64,000 bases of DNA from Luteimonas_C sp035250245 (GTDB lineage: Bacteria; Pseudomonadota; Gammaproteobacteria; Xanthomonadales; Xanthomonadaceae): assembly GCA_035250245.1 (NCBI GenBank), contig DATFFH010000084.1, positions 1-64,000 of the forward strand. Direction: 5' to 3'. Positions 27,724-36,625 of this stretch are shown piece by piece. The position numbers and the translations under genes were made by a program. Within the stretch, counting starts at the first letter, position 1. The number at the start of each line of letters is the position of its first letter. The notes below the pieces were generated by a model. The model made no database searches. It was not told where the DNA came from and worked only from the letters and a program-made list of their open reading frames with translations.

Positions 27724-28316
27724 CGCCAATCTTCCAGTTGCTTTTGCAGCGCCTCGCGGGCGCGCGACAGATGGGTCTTCACCGAGCCTTCGGTGCAGCC
27801 CATCGCCTTGGCCGTAGCGGCCACGTCCAATTCTTCCAGCACGCGCAAGGTGAAAGCCTCGCGCTGCCGCGCCGGCAGCTTGCGCAAGGCTTCGGCCAGC
27901 TTGCCGTAAGCCTCGCGCCCGTCGTGCGCGCGTTGCGGGTCCGGGCCTCCATCGGCCCAGTCGATCGCGCTTTCCTCGTCGCGGTGGTCCTGCGGCGACA
28001 GCCAGCGCAGCCGGAACGTGCGCCGCCGCTGCAGGTCGACGATGCGGCTGCGCAGGATGCTCCAGAACAGCGGCGTCCATTCCGCCGGCGGCCGCTTCGC
28101 GTAGGCCAGCATCTTCATCATCGCGTCCTGCACCGCGTCCATCGCGTCGTCACGGTGGCGCAGGCCCAGTTCGGCGAAACGGAAGGCGCGGGTGCCGATG
28201 CCGGCCAGGAACTGGTCGATCGAGGCCGGCTCCGGCGCAGCCGCATCCGATGCGGCCGCGTCGAAGGCCTGCGCAGGGTGTCGGGGGTCGGCATCGGGGC
28301 TCACCCGGGCAAGCAT
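27720..28316 (-). CDS. ECF-type RNA polymerase sigma factor
   Basis: This 198-residue sigma-70 family protein has region 2 (about 35-105: AFRFAELGLRHRDDAMDAVQ through FWSILRSRIVDLQRRR) and region 4 (about 140-195: LRKLPARQREAFTLRVLEEL, then CTEGSVKTHLSRAREAL with the HTH). It should direct RNA polymerase to envelope-related promoters. ATG 28316 is used; longer upstream frames cross the preceding gene. It lies 13 nt after the 11-residue-repeat gene and overlaps the anti-sigma-like gene, a four-gene operon. Confidence 0.88.
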   Translation of the reverse strand: MLARVSPDADPRHPAQAFDAAASDAAAPEPASIDQFLAGIGTRAFRFAELGLRHRDDAMDAVQDAMMKMLAYAKRPPAEWTPLFWSILRSRIVDLQRRRTFRLRWLSPQDHRDEESAIDWADGGPDPQRAHDGREAYGKLAEALRKLPARQREAFTLRVLEELDVAATAKAMGCTEGSVKTHLSRAREALQKQLEDWR

Positions 28317-28329
28317 AGGCGTCCAGGCC

Positions 28330-28656
28330 TCAATGACGCCTGTCCCAGCGCCGGTCGTAGCGCTCGCCGCGGCGGTCCCAGCGGTTGTCGGCCAGGTCGC
28401 CGCGCCGGTCCAGGCGGTTGTCGATGCGGTCGCCGCGGTTGTCCAGATAGGCCGCCCGGCGTTCGTGTCCCAGGTTCTCCTGGCGTTCGGAACGCAGGTC
28501 CAAGCGATGGTCGATGCGGTCGCCGCGCCGGTCCAGGCGGTTATCGATCCGGTCGCCGTGGCGTTCCATGCGGTTCTGCACGCGGTCGCCGAAATCACCT
28601 GCGACAGCCGCGCCGGCCGACAACAGCAAAGGCAAGGACAGCAGTAATGCCTTCAT
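28330..28656 (-). CDS. Secreted protein of tandem 11-residue charged repeats
   Basis: This 108-residue protein has a signal peptide (MKALLLSLPLLLSAGAAVAG). The rest is nearly all repeats of an 11-residue unit of the form GDRIDNRLDRR: GDRVQNRMERH, GDRIDNRLDRR, GDRIDHRLDLR, then an irregular segment, GDRIDNRLDRR, GDLADNRWDRR and GERYDRRWDRR. The pattern suits a long charged amphipathic helix or an ion-binding fibre. An AGGAGAG ribosome site precedes ATG 28656. It heads the ECF sigma operon, so it may be the envelope component that operon governs. No named family. Confidence 0.72.
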   Translation of the reverse strand: MKALLLSLPLLLSAGAAVAGDFGDRVQNRMERHGDRIDNRLDRRGDRIDHRLDLRSERQENLGHERRAAYLDNRGDRIDNRLDRRGDLADNRWDRRGERYDRRWDRRH

Positions 28657-28785
28657 GGGTCTCTCCTGATGATGGGGTGCGCAGGCCTGCGACGTTGGAA
28701 ACGCGGGGCCGCGGCGGCGGTTGACAGGGCGGCCGGGCGGTTCACGGGCCGGTTATGATGCGGAAGACCGAGAAGGGAGACGGCG

Positions 28786-29085
28786 ATGAGCGACGGCTTC
28801 GTGGCGCTGTACATCTTCATGCTGGCGGCGATCGCCGGCCACGTGATCATTTCGCGGGTGCCGGTGATCCTGCACACCCCGCTGATGTCGGGCAGCAACT
28901 TCATTCACGGCATCGTCCTGATCGGCGCGATGGTCGTCCTGGGCCACGCCGACACGACGCTGGAGAAGGCGATCGGTTTCGTCGCGGTGCTGCTGGGCGC
29001 GGGCAACGCGGCCGGCGGCTACGTGGTGACCGAGCGGATGCTGGAGATGTTCAAATCGTCGAAGAAGCCGGAGAAGAAGGCATGA
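28786..29085 (+). CDS. pntAB: NAD(P) transhydrogenase subunit alpha part 2 (membrane)
   Basis: This 99-residue membrane protein forms the first helices of the transhydrogenase proton channel. About three hydrophobic segments are seen (FVALYIFMLAAIAGHVII, GSNFIHGIVLIGAMVVLG, IGFVAVLLGAGNAAGGYVV), with the conserved TPLMSGSNFIHGI loop. An AAGGGAGA ribosome site precedes the ATG. Its stop overlaps the pntB start by ATGA. pntAA is separated from it by 2 kb. Confidence 0.93.
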   Translation: MSDGFVALYIFMLAAIAGHVIISRVPVILHTPLMSGSNFIHGIVLIGAMVVLGHADTTLEKAIGFVAVLLGAGNAAGGYVVTERMLEMFKSSKKPEKKA

Positions 29086-30470
29086 GTTGGCTGCCTTTGC
29101 TGGTGAAGGCGAGCTACCTGGTCGCCGCGACCCTGTTCCTGCTCGGCCTGCAGCGCATGGCCTCGCCGAAGACCGCGCGCAGCGGCATCCAGTGGGCCGG
29201 CGCCGGCATGCTGATCGCGACGTTCGCGACTTTCCTGCTGCCCGGACTGCACAACCTGCCCCTGATCGCGACCGCGCTGGTGATCGGTACCGCCGCGGCC
29301 TGGATTTCCGGCAAGAAAGTCGCGATCACCGACATGCCGCAGATGGTCGCCCTGTACAACGGCATGGGTGGCGGCTCGGCGGCGGCGATCGGTGCGGTCG
29401 AGTTGCTCAGGTTTTCGTCCGAAGGCACCGCGCCTTCGATCACGACCTTGGTGCTGGGCGTGGTCGGCGCGCTGATCGGCGCGGTTTCGCTGTCCGGCTC
29501 GATCATCGCCTGGGCCAAGCTCGACGGCCGCATGGACAAGCGCTACACCTTCCCGGGCCAGCAATTCTTCAATGCGGGCGTGGCGATCGCCGCGGTCGTG
29601 CTGGGCGGCATCGTGATCCACTCGCTGGGCGTGCCGGCGATCATCGCTTTCTTCCTCTGCGCGCTGGCCCTGGGCGTGTTGATGACGCTGCCCATCGGCG
29701 GCGCCGACATGCCGGTGGTGATCTCGCTGTACAACGCGCTGACCGGCCTCGCCGTGGCTTTCGAAGGCTATGTGCTGCAGAACGAGGCGCTGATCATCGC
29801 CGGCATGATGGTCGGCGCGGCCGGCACGCTGCTGACCCAGCTGATGGCAAAGGCCATGAACCGCTCGATCAAGAGCGTGCTGTTCTCCAACTTCGGCGGC
29901 GGCGGCGCGCTGCAGGAAATCAGCGGCTCGCAGAAACCCATCGAAGCCGGCGACGTCGCCGCGATGATGGCCTACGCCGAGCGCGTGGTGATCGTGCCCG
30001 GCTACGGCATGGCGGTGGCGCAGGCGCAGCACAAGATCTGGGAGTTGACCCAAAAACTGATCGACCGCGGCGTCAAAGTGAAATTCGCCATCCACCCGGT
30101 CGCCGGACGCATGCCCGGCCATATGAACGTGCTGCTGGCCGAAGCCGGCGTGCCTTACGACCTGATCGCCGACATGGACGACATCAATCCGGAATTCGCG
30201 GTTACCGACGTCAGCTTGGTAATCGGCGCCAACGACGTGGTCAATCCCGTCGCCAAGACCGACCCGGCCAGCCCGATCTACGGCATGCCGATCCTGGACG
30301 TGGTGAATTCCAAGAACACCATCGTCATCAAGCGCGGCAAGGGCACCGGTTTCGCCGGCATCGAAAACGCGCTGTTCTACGCCGACAACACCCGCATGCT
30401 GTACGGCGACGGCGCCGAGATGGCGGCGGCGCTGGTCAGCGAATTGAAGGCGTTGGACGGCGGCCACTGA
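29082..30470 (+). CDS. pntB: NAD(P) transhydrogenase subunit beta
   Basis: This 462-residue subunit contains eight or nine transmembrane helices (about 5-260) and a C-terminal NADP(H)-binding domain (about 285-462). The NADP fold shows VVIVPGYGMAVAQAQHKIWE, HPVAGRMPGHMNVLLAEA and DVSLVIGANDVVNPVAK, all typical of PntB. With PntAA and PntAB it couples the proton gradient to NADPH formation. It is translationally coupled to pntAB. Confidence 0.95.
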   Translation: MSWLPLLVKASYLVAATLFLLGLQRMASPKTARSGIQWAGAGMLIATFATFLLPGLHNLPLIATALVIGTAAAWISGKKVAITDMPQMVALYNGMGGGSAAAIGAVELLRFSSEGTAPSITTLVLGVVGALIGAVSLSGSIIAWAKLDGRMDKRYTFPGQQFFNAGVAIAAVVLGGIVIHSLGVPAIIAFFLCALALGVLMTLPIGGADMPVVISLYNALTGLAVAFEGYVLQNEALIIAGMMVGAAGTLLTQLMAKAMNRSIKSVLFSNFGGGGALQEISGSQKPIEAGDVAAMMAYAERVVIVPGYGMAVAQAQHKIWELTQKLIDRGVKVKFAIHPVAGRMPGHMNVLLAEAGVPYDLIADMDDINPEFAVTDVSLVIGANDVVNPVAKTDPASPIYGMPILDVVNSKNTIVIKRGKGTGFAGIENALFYADNTRMLYGDGAEMAAALVSELKALDGGH

Positions 30471-30545
30471 CAGCCGCCACCTCGGCTTCTCCGTGCTACG
30501 AAGGGCGGCCATCGACCGGGAGACAACCGGCTTTGTCTGAGCGTC

Positions 30546-31028
30546 TCAGCCGCGCGCCGCGCGCCGCGAAAACAGTGCGCACATCACCCCGAACACCGCG
30601 TGCATGACCACGCTGCTGACCACCCAAGCCGTGTTCTTGAACGACGGCGCACCGGCGGCCGACAAAGGCAGCACCACCATAGTCATCGCCAGGTACAGCA
30701 CGACGCCGTACGGCAATCCGAAGAAGTAGGGTTTGCCGATCAGCGCCGGCCAGAAGCGGGAAACGGCGTAGTAGACCGCGACCATGACGGTCGCGATGGC
30801 ATAGTGGAACAACGCGCCCAGCGCCATGCTGGTGCCGCCCATCGTGAAGCTGGCATCGCCGAACACGCCCGCGGCGATGCTTTGCAGGATGCGCAGCGGA
30901 GGCACGCCCTGCGGCATCCAGAAGGCCCAGGCGAACAACAGGTCCAAAGTGCCCAGGGCGATGCCGCCGAGCAGCAGCCAGCGCCAGGGCCGGGGCGATT
31001 CCGCCTGCGCGGCGTGGATTGCATTCAT
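30546..31028 (-). CDS. Four-helix membrane protein, paralog of the one at 36002
   Basis: This 160-residue integral membrane protein has about four hydrophobic helices. It is a paralog of the 171-residue protein at 36002-36517. Shared blocks include TLDLxFA, WxxQGxPxLRxxQxIAA, RxWPALIxxPYxFG and VxPL. A GGAGA ribosome site precedes ATG 31028. It is not followed by a regulator and lies after the TonB receptor on the same strand, separated by about 140 bp. No family name is recognised; the function is unknown. Confidence 0.75.
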   Translation of the reverse strand: MNAIHAAQAESPRPWRWLLLGGIALGTLDLLFAWAFWMPQGVPPLRILQSIAAGVFGDASFTMGGTSMALGALFHYAIATVMVAVYYAVSRFWPALIGKPYFFGLPYGVVLYLAMTMVVLPLSAAGAPSFKNTAWVVSSVVMHAVFGVMCALFSRRAARG

Positions 31029-31169
31029 TACGGATCTCCGAGTCGTGTGCGCCGAGTAGACGGCAGTTTCGCGGCGAAAAAAAGTCCCGCAGCCGTGGGA
31101 TGGCCGGCTGCGGGAGGTCCGGGGGTTACGACAATGGCACCATGAATGGCGCTCTTTGCTTTGTCCTCG

Positions 31170-34100
31170 TCAGAAGTCGTACTGCACCATGAAGCGCACC
31201 GAACGCGGCGCCTGGAACGACAGCGGCAGGTTCGCGGTTTCGACCCGCGAACCCGTCGACGGATCCTCGACCTGTTCGTTGATTGCGGTCACTTCCTGCG
31301 AATTGAACACGTTGAAAATGTCCAGCTTGAATTGCAGGCCTTTCGCGAAAGCGGGCTTGTAGGCGACATTTAGATCCAACGAACGCGTCCACGGCAAACG
31401 GCCTTCGGTGCCGCGCGGCGTCGGCACGCCGTTGCAGCGGAAGAACGAAGAGCCGTAGGCGTGCAGGCTGCCGTCCGGCAGTTCCAATACGCCCAGGCAG
31501 TTCTTGGGGCGGCCGGACTGCACCAGGAAATTGCCGCCTACCGACCATTCGTCGGTGATCTGGTAGTTGCCGAACAGCTTGATGCTGTGGCGACGGTCGT
31601 TGGGCAGGTAGCCGAAGCTGTCTACGGTCAATTCGGGATAGTCGAAGTCCTGGGTGGTGCCGGTGTCGGCCTGGCCGATGTCCGACTTCACGCCGCCTTC
31701 GGTATTGCCCTTGCTCTTCGCGTAGGTGTACGAGCCCTGCATGAAGAACTTGTCCCAATTCGCGTCGAAGAAGAATTCCAACGCGGTGTACGTGCGCTTG
31801 GCCTTGGGGCTCAGGCGCGAACCGGGAACGCGGGTTTCTTTCAATTGGCCGTCGCCGTACAGATCGGTGAGGAACACCGAATCGGCGCCGGGGTTGAACA
31901 AGCGGCAGTAGGGGAAGCCGCTGTTGGGCAGATCGGCGAAGCGATCGTTGGCGTCGGCCCAGCCGATGAACCGGCCGGCACCGTTGAACCTGCGGGTGAA
32001 GCCTTCGGTTTCCAGGATGGCGGTGTAGTCGCAGGTGTCGTCGATCGCGGCCTTCAGGTCGCGGAAGATGCCGCGCATGCCCAGCGTGAAATGATCGCCC
32101 AGCGTCTTTTGGAATCCGAGGATGTACTCGTCCTGGTACATCGGGTCCAGGTTCTTCGATGCGATGGTCTGCGCATTCTTCGGACTGCCGAATTCGCCGT
32201 TGATGAAGATGAAGTCGCCCATCGAGGTGAGCCCGGTCGGCGCGCCGGTCACCGGATCGAAGCCGGTGAAATTGAAGTTCTCGCGCGAGAACAGCGAGGC
32301 GCTTGCGCCGCGGATGGCTACGGTGGCGGTCAGCGGCAGCGCGTAGCGGCCGGCGTTGCCGAACACTTTGAAGGTGGAGTCTCCGAACACGTCCCAGGAG
32401 AAGCCCAGGCGGGGTCCGAACTGGTTGTCGATCTTGGCGTAGGTCGCGCCTTGGCCGTTGAGGTTTTCGAAGCTGTCCCAGCGCGCGCCCAGGTAGGCGA
32501 TGAAGTTGTCGGTGATGTTCCAGCTGTCCTGGATGTAGAACGCGCGCTGTTTGACCTCGACCGTGGCGCCTTGGTTGGTGATCTGCTCGCGGACGATGTC
32601 GAACTCGTCGCCGTTGTTCGGAATGCCGTCCGGATCGCGGGTGGCGTAGCGCCAGGCGCGGCCGCCTTCGATCGAGGTGCCGGCGGTGGATTGGAAATTG
32701 TCGACGTCGTAGCCGAAGCGGAGCAGATGGTCGCCCAACTGCCATTCCGCGTCGATCCGGTACTGGTCGCGCTCGTCGCCGGAGTCCTGGCGCGCGATCG
32801 CGCCGCCGGTGATGTTGCAGGTACTGACCCGTGTGCCGTTGAGCGCGCGGCGGTAGGCGGGACGTGCATCGGCGATGATCGGGCAGCCGCTGGCGGGATT
32901 GTCGAGATTCCCGCCGTAACGCACTTCGCGGCCGTCCGCAGTGCGCAGGTATTGAGACCGCGAGAATTCGCCGTGCCCGAACAACGCCGACAGGGTGAAC
33001 GTATCGGTCAGGTAGCCGGTGTACTTGAGGACATAGTTCTCGCCGCCGGTCTCGGTGAAATTCATGCCCAGGAAGCTGGTGCGGTCGAGCTGGCCGACGG
33101 TGTTGCGGTACACCTCGGTGTCGGTCTCGGTCTTGTCCGAGAAGGCAGTCAATTCCAGCAAATGGTTGTCCGAGATGTTCCAGTCCATCTTCAACAGCCA
33201 ATTCGGATTTTTGGCCACCGCGCTGGTGTTGGTCGCGGCGATCACGCTGTTCCAGGTGTCGGTCTCGGTCCGCCCGTACTGGACCAGGCCGTAGGCGAAC
33301 AGCTTGTCTTTGACCAGCGCGCCGCTGGCCCAGACCGAAGCGACCGTGTTCCAAGTGGAATCCTTGGAATTGTCCTGGCGCAGCACGCCATTTTCCTGAT
33401 AGACGTTTTTGGTCGCCTCGGTCAGGTCTTCGGGTTCGTAAAATACGTTGCCGCCGGCATGGAACTCGTTGGTGCCGCGCTTGGTGATCATGTTGATCAC
33501 GCCGCCCAGCGAACGGCCGAACTCGGCGCCGTAGCCGCCGGTCTTGATCTGCTGTTCGGCGACCGCTTCGAACGGAATCTGGGCGAAGTTGAGGTTCTGG
33601 AACGAATTGGTGATGTTGAAGCCGTTGACGTAGTACTGGTTCTCGGCCACCGATGAGCCACCGAACGAAGCCAGGTTGCCGAACGCGGCGTCGCCCCGCA
33701 CGGTGCCGGGCGCGAGCAGGGCCACGCTGGTGGCGTCGCGCGCGACCGGGATCTTGGCGATCTGCTGCGCGGTAAGGATCGTGGTGGATTCGACCGAGGT
33801 GATGTCGATCGGATTGACCGCGCCGGTGCCGATCACGGTCACCGTATCCAATGTTTGCGCGTCGCCGGAGCTCGTTACGAAGTCGACGTTGGAGGCGATG
33901 CCCACGCTGACGTTGGCCGTGCGCGTGCTGGTCGCGCCGTCGGCGCTCTTGCGGGTGATCGTGTACTGGCCGATCGGGATTTGCGACAGGCGATAGTTGC
34001 CGTCGCCGCCGACGGTGATCGTGCGCGAGAAGCCGGTGGCGGCGTTCTCGATCGTGATCGTGTCGCCAGCGGCGGCGCGTCCGGCGACGGCGCCGGCGGT

Positions 34101-34193
34101 GTTGGTCTGCGCTTGCACGCCGGCCGAGAAGCACAGGCCCAAGGCCAGGCCCAAGGCGGTGCGGCGGAAAAGACGTTGATGGTGTTGGGACAT
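31170..34193 (-). CDS. TonB-dependent outer-membrane receptor, Oar-like
   Basis: This 1007-residue protein starts with a signal peptide (MSQHHQRLFRRTALGLALGL, ending GVQAQ). A carboxypeptidase-regulatory-like beta domain follows (about 30-115: TGFSRTITVGGDGNYRLSQI), then a TonB-box-like LDTVTVIG, a plug domain (about 130-240) and a beta barrel ending in aromatic VRFMVQYDF. The layout matches Oar-type TonB receptors, common in Xanthomonadaceae and linked to uptake of peptides, polysaccharides or siderophores. The ligand is unknown. A GGGGAGATA ribosome site supports ATG 34193. It is divergent from a MocR regulator. Confidence 0.92.
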   Translation of the reverse strand: MSQHHQRLFRRTALGLALGLCFSAGVQAQTNTAGAVAGRAAAGDTITIENAATGFSRTITVGGDGNYRLSQIPIGQYTITRKSADGATSTRTANVSVGIASNVDFVTSSGDAQTLDTVTVIGTGAVNPIDITSVESTTILTAQQIAKIPVARDATSVALLAPGTVRGDAAFGNLASFGGSSVAENQYYVNGFNITNSFQNLNFAQIPFEAVAEQQIKTGGYGAEFGRSLGGVINMITKRGTNEFHAGGNVFYEPEDLTEATKNVYQENGVLRQDNSKDSTWNTVASVWASGALVKDKLFAYGLVQYGRTETDTWNSVIAATNTSAVAKNPNWLLKMDWNISDNHLLELTAFSDKTETDTEVYRNTVGQLDRTSFLGMNFTETGGENYVLKYTGYLTDTFTLSALFGHGEFSRSQYLRTADGREVRYGGNLDNPASGCPIIADARPAYRRALNGTRVSTCNITGGAIARQDSGDERDQYRIDAEWQLGDHLLRFGYDVDNFQSTAGTSIEGGRAWRYATRDPDGIPNNGDEFDIVREQITNQGATVEVKQRAFYIQDSWNITDNFIAYLGARWDSFENLNGQGATYAKIDNQFGPRLGFSWDVFGDSTFKVFGNAGRYALPLTATVAIRGASASLFSRENFNFTGFDPVTGAPTGLTSMGDFIFINGEFGSPKNAQTIASKNLDPMYQDEYILGFQKTLGDHFTLGMRGIFRDLKAAIDDTCDYTAILETEGFTRRFNGAGRFIGWADANDRFADLPNSGFPYCRLFNPGADSVFLTDLYGDGQLKETRVPGSRLSPKAKRTYTALEFFFDANWDKFFMQGSYTYAKSKGNTEGGVKSDIGQADTGTTQDFDYPELTVDSFGYLPNDRRHSIKLFGNYQITDEWSVGGNFLVQSGRPKNCLGVLELPDGSLHAYGSSFFRCNGVPTPRGTEGRLPWTRSLDLNVAYKPAFAKGLQFKLDIFNVFNSQEVTAINEQVEDPSTGSRVETANLPLSFQAPRSVRFMVQYDF

Positions 34194-34502
34194 TTGGCGG
34201 TATCTCCCCGGACAGTGATGAAGGGCGTGGGTCACAAATCGGTGTGGCCGAATGCGTCCGGCGCGAAGCCGGCCGATGCGTTCGTTCGGAACGCGCGAAC
34301 CGCGTGACGCGTTAAAAACTAGTGATCCGGATTGGCGGCGACGAGAACCACTTCTGCGTGCCGGTATCGAGCCAATTCAGCGGCGCGATGGATGCGGCGC
34401 ATCGCGCAGAGCAGCGTCCGCTTGCGTTACAGGCCTTTATCCGCACGCAACGAGCACATCTGTGCTGGAGCATCGTTAAGCGGCTCCGGCCAACCCGCTG
34501 CG

Positions 34503-34548
34503 ATTGGCTCTCCCAGGGGCCAATTGGGTACATTGGAATGGCGCCAAT
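34503..34548. promoter_or_regulatory. Conserved MocR upstream motifs (copy 1)
   Basis: In the 369-bp gap between the TonB receptor (34193) and MocR 1 (34563), ATTGGCTCT (34503-34511), GGGGCCAAT (34516-34524) and TTGGAATGGCGCCAAT (34533-34548) lie just before the MocR ribosome site. Close counterparts precede MocR 2 at 36541-36610. They are candidate operators for self-regulation or for the adjacent receptor. The rest of the gap, 34194-34502, shows no gene. Confidence 0.55.
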
Positions 34549-34562
34549 CCACGGGAGCGGCC

Positions 34563-36005
34563 ATGTACTTGGAACTGGACGGGAGCGGGCCGTTACACGG
34601 CCAACTGACGCGCGCTCTGAAAGGCGCCATGGTCTCGGGCAGCGTGCATGCCGGGTCCCGGCTGCCGCCCAGCCGATTGCTGGCGCGTGAATTGGGCGTC
34701 TCGCGCAATACCGTGCTCGCCGCTTACGAACAGTTGCGCGCGGAAGGCTTTCTGGACGGCCGGGTGGGCTCGGGCAGCTTCGTTGCGCCGCAGCCGCAAG
34801 GCGCGCGCAAGGACGCGGCCGAACCGGCGCCGGACGAGCCGCAATCGCGCTACGCCCGCCGCGGCCGCCGTTTCCACGATCACGCCAAGGTGCCGGGCTT
34901 GATGATCCCCGGCGTGCGCCACGCTTTCCAATACGGCGTGCCGCTCACCCATCCCGCGATCACCACGGCCTGGGCGCGGGCGCTGTCGCAAGCCGCGCAA
35001 TACACCTCGCCGTTCTATCCGATGACGCGCGGCGTGCCGGCGCTGCGCGAAGCGGTTTGCGATTATCTGGTGCGCCGGCGCGGCATCGCGGCCACGCCCG
35101 ACGACGTGCTGATCGTATCGGGCACCCAGCAGGCGATAGCGCTGACCGCGCGCGTGCTGCTGGATCCGGGCGATCGCGCCGCGATCGAAGAGCCGCACTA
35201 TTTCGCGTTGCGCACCGGATTGCTGGTCCACGGCGCCGAATTGCATCCGGTGCCGGTCGACGAGAACGGCCTGCGTTGCGAAGAGCTCCCGCAGCCGGCG
35301 GCGAAGCTGGTTTGCGTCACGCCTTCGCACCAGTTCCCGAGCGGCGCGGTGCTGTCGCTGCCGCGGCGCTTGGCTCTGCTGGAATACGCGCGCAAGCACG
35401 GCAGCTGGATCTTCGAAGACGACTACGACGGCGAGTTCCGCTATGACGGCAAACCAGTGCCGGCGCTGCGTTCGCTGGACGAAGCGGGCCGGGTGGTCTA
35501 CGTCGGCTCGTTCTCCAAGGTGATGTTTCCCGCCCTGCGCATGGCATATCTGCTGATGCCGCCATCCTTGCGCGACGATTTCATCAACGCCAAATGGATG
35601 GACGACTTCGGCTGCGCGGCGATCGAACAGGCGGCGATGGCCGGATTCATCGCCAGCGGCGCTTTCGAGCGCCACCTGCGGCGCAGCGCGCTGACCTTGC
35701 GCGAACGGCGCGGGATACTGCTGAAGGGGTTGCGTGCCTGCAGCCGCGGGCGATTGGAGATCGCCGATTCGCACGCCGGCATGCACTTGGTGGTGTGGCT
35801 GCGGAACGCATCGCACGCGCAGGGCGATGCCTTGATCGAACATGCCCGGCTTCGCGGCCTGGGCTTGTATTCGATCGCGCCGCTCTACATTCGGCCGCCC
35901 GCGCGCGCCGGCTTGCTCATGGGATTCGCCGGCCTGTCGCCGATCGAAATCGAACAGGCGTTGGAAACCTTCGCCGAAAGCCTGGATGCCGTGCTGCCGA
36001 TTTAA
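34563..36005 (+). CDS. MocR-type transcriptional regulator 1 (GntR HTH plus aminotransferase-like domain)
   Basis: This 480-residue protein joins an N-terminal GntR winged helix (about 10-75: MYLELDGSGPLHGQLTRALK, then LLARELGVSRNTVLAAYEQL) to a fold-type I aminotransferase domain. The PLP-binding Lys is in SFSK at 319. MocR proteins use PLP as a ligand sensor rather than for transamination. It is strongly similar to the protein at 36626, with its Lys at the same position. It is divergent from a TonB receptor, and its stop overlaps the convergent membrane gene by 4 bp. Confidence 0.9.
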   Translation: MYLELDGSGPLHGQLTRALKGAMVSGSVHAGSRLPPSRLLARELGVSRNTVLAAYEQLRAEGFLDGRVGSGSFVAPQPQGARKDAAEPAPDEPQSRYARRGRRFHDHAKVPGLMIPGVRHAFQYGVPLTHPAITTAWARALSQAAQYTSPFYPMTRGVPALREAVCDYLVRRRGIAATPDDVLIVSGTQQAIALTARVLLDPGDRAAIEEPHYFALRTGLLVHGAELHPVPVDENGLRCEELPQPAAKLVCVTPSHQFPSGAVLSLPRRLALLEYARKHGSWIFEDDYDGEFRYDGKPVPALRSLDEAGRVVYVGSFSKVMFPALRMAYLLMPPSLRDDFINAKWMDDFGCAAIEQAAMAGFIASGAFERHLRRSALTLRERRGILLKGLRACSRGRLEIADSHAGMHLVVWLRNASHAQGDALIEHARLRGLGLYSIAPLYIRPPARAGLLMGFAGLSPIEIEQALETFAESLDAVLPI

Positions 36006-36517
36006 CGGTCGCGCTGCTCGTCCGCCGCGGCGATGGCGATCTTGGCGGTCAATGCGAGCGGAATGCCGATCAGGATCATGTGCGCCGCGATGCAGGCGCA
36101 GGTCCAGGCCCAGTCCACGAATTGGTTGCGCGCGGGCATGGCATCGATCAGCGGGACCACCAGATAGCTGTTGGTCAAATAGATCGCGATCCCGAACAAG
36201 GCGCCGAACAGGTACGGGCGCTCGATCAAGGCAGGCCAGCGCCGCGCCGCCCAGCGGTACAGCATCGCCAGCAGGACCATGCGGCCGAGGAACAGCCCCA
36301 TGCCGATCAGCGCGGTGGCCAAGCCACCTGCATAAGCTTCCCGGCCCCAGCCCCAGTACGCGGCGATCGCTTGCATCACCCGCAGGCCCGGATAGCCCTG
36401 CGCCTCCCAATAGATGGCGGCGAAGGCCAGGTCCAGGGTGGTCGCGATCAGCGCGCCGAACAGGGTCCAGGCATAACCGGGGAGGGCGGCCGATCGGGAT
36501 GCGATCGAGGTATTCAT
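36002..36517 (-). CDS. Membrane protein, paralog of the one at 30546
   Basis: This 171-residue protein has about four transmembrane helices and shares the TLDLxFA, QGxPxLRxxQxIAA and RWPALIxRPYxFG blocks with the protein at 30546. Its 3' end overlaps the MocR 1 stop by 4 bp and its 5' end is divergent from MocR 2, whose upstream motifs lie in the 108-bp gap. That makes it a candidate target of MocR 2. An AAGGAA ribosome site precedes ATG 36517. No family name is recognised. Confidence 0.75.
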   Translation of the reverse strand: MNTSIASRSAALPGYAWTLFGALIATTLDLAFAAIYWEAQGYPGLRVMQAIAAYWGWGREAYAGGLATALIGMGLFLGRMVLLAMLYRWAARRWPALIERPYLFGALFGIAIYLTNSYLVVPLIDAMPARNQFVDWAWTCACIAAHMILIGIPLALTAKIAIAAADEQRDR

Positions 36518-36540
36518 GGGGGTTCCTTCGGGGCGCGGCG

Positions 36541-36610
36541 ATTGGCCCTATCTAAGCCCTCTTAATTGGCCCTCGAAAGGTCCATTTGAGTGGCTTTGAA
36601 TGGTGCCAAT
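36541..36610. promoter_or_regulatory. Conserved MocR upstream motifs (copy 2)
   Basis: Two direct repeats of ATTGGCCCT (36541-36549 and 36565-36573, 24 bp apart) and TTTGAATGGTGCCAAT (36595-36610) lie between the divergent membrane gene (36517) and MocR 2 (36626). The last element matches TTGGAATGGCGCCAAT before MocR 1 at nearly every base. MocR/GabR-type regulators are known to bind direct repeats, so these are plausible operators. Confidence 0.58.
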
Positions 36611-36625
36611 TCCCAGGAGCGGACT

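Noticed and set aside
27720..28598. Longer sigma factor starting at 28598
   Set aside because: The extra 94 codons read across the 11-residue-repeat gene in another frame and contain Trp/Thr/Ala repeats; the sigma domain begins after ATG 28316.
31461..33656. 731-residue plus-strand frame opposite the TonB receptor
   Set aside because: Shadow of the receptor; Val/Ala/Gly rich without motifs.
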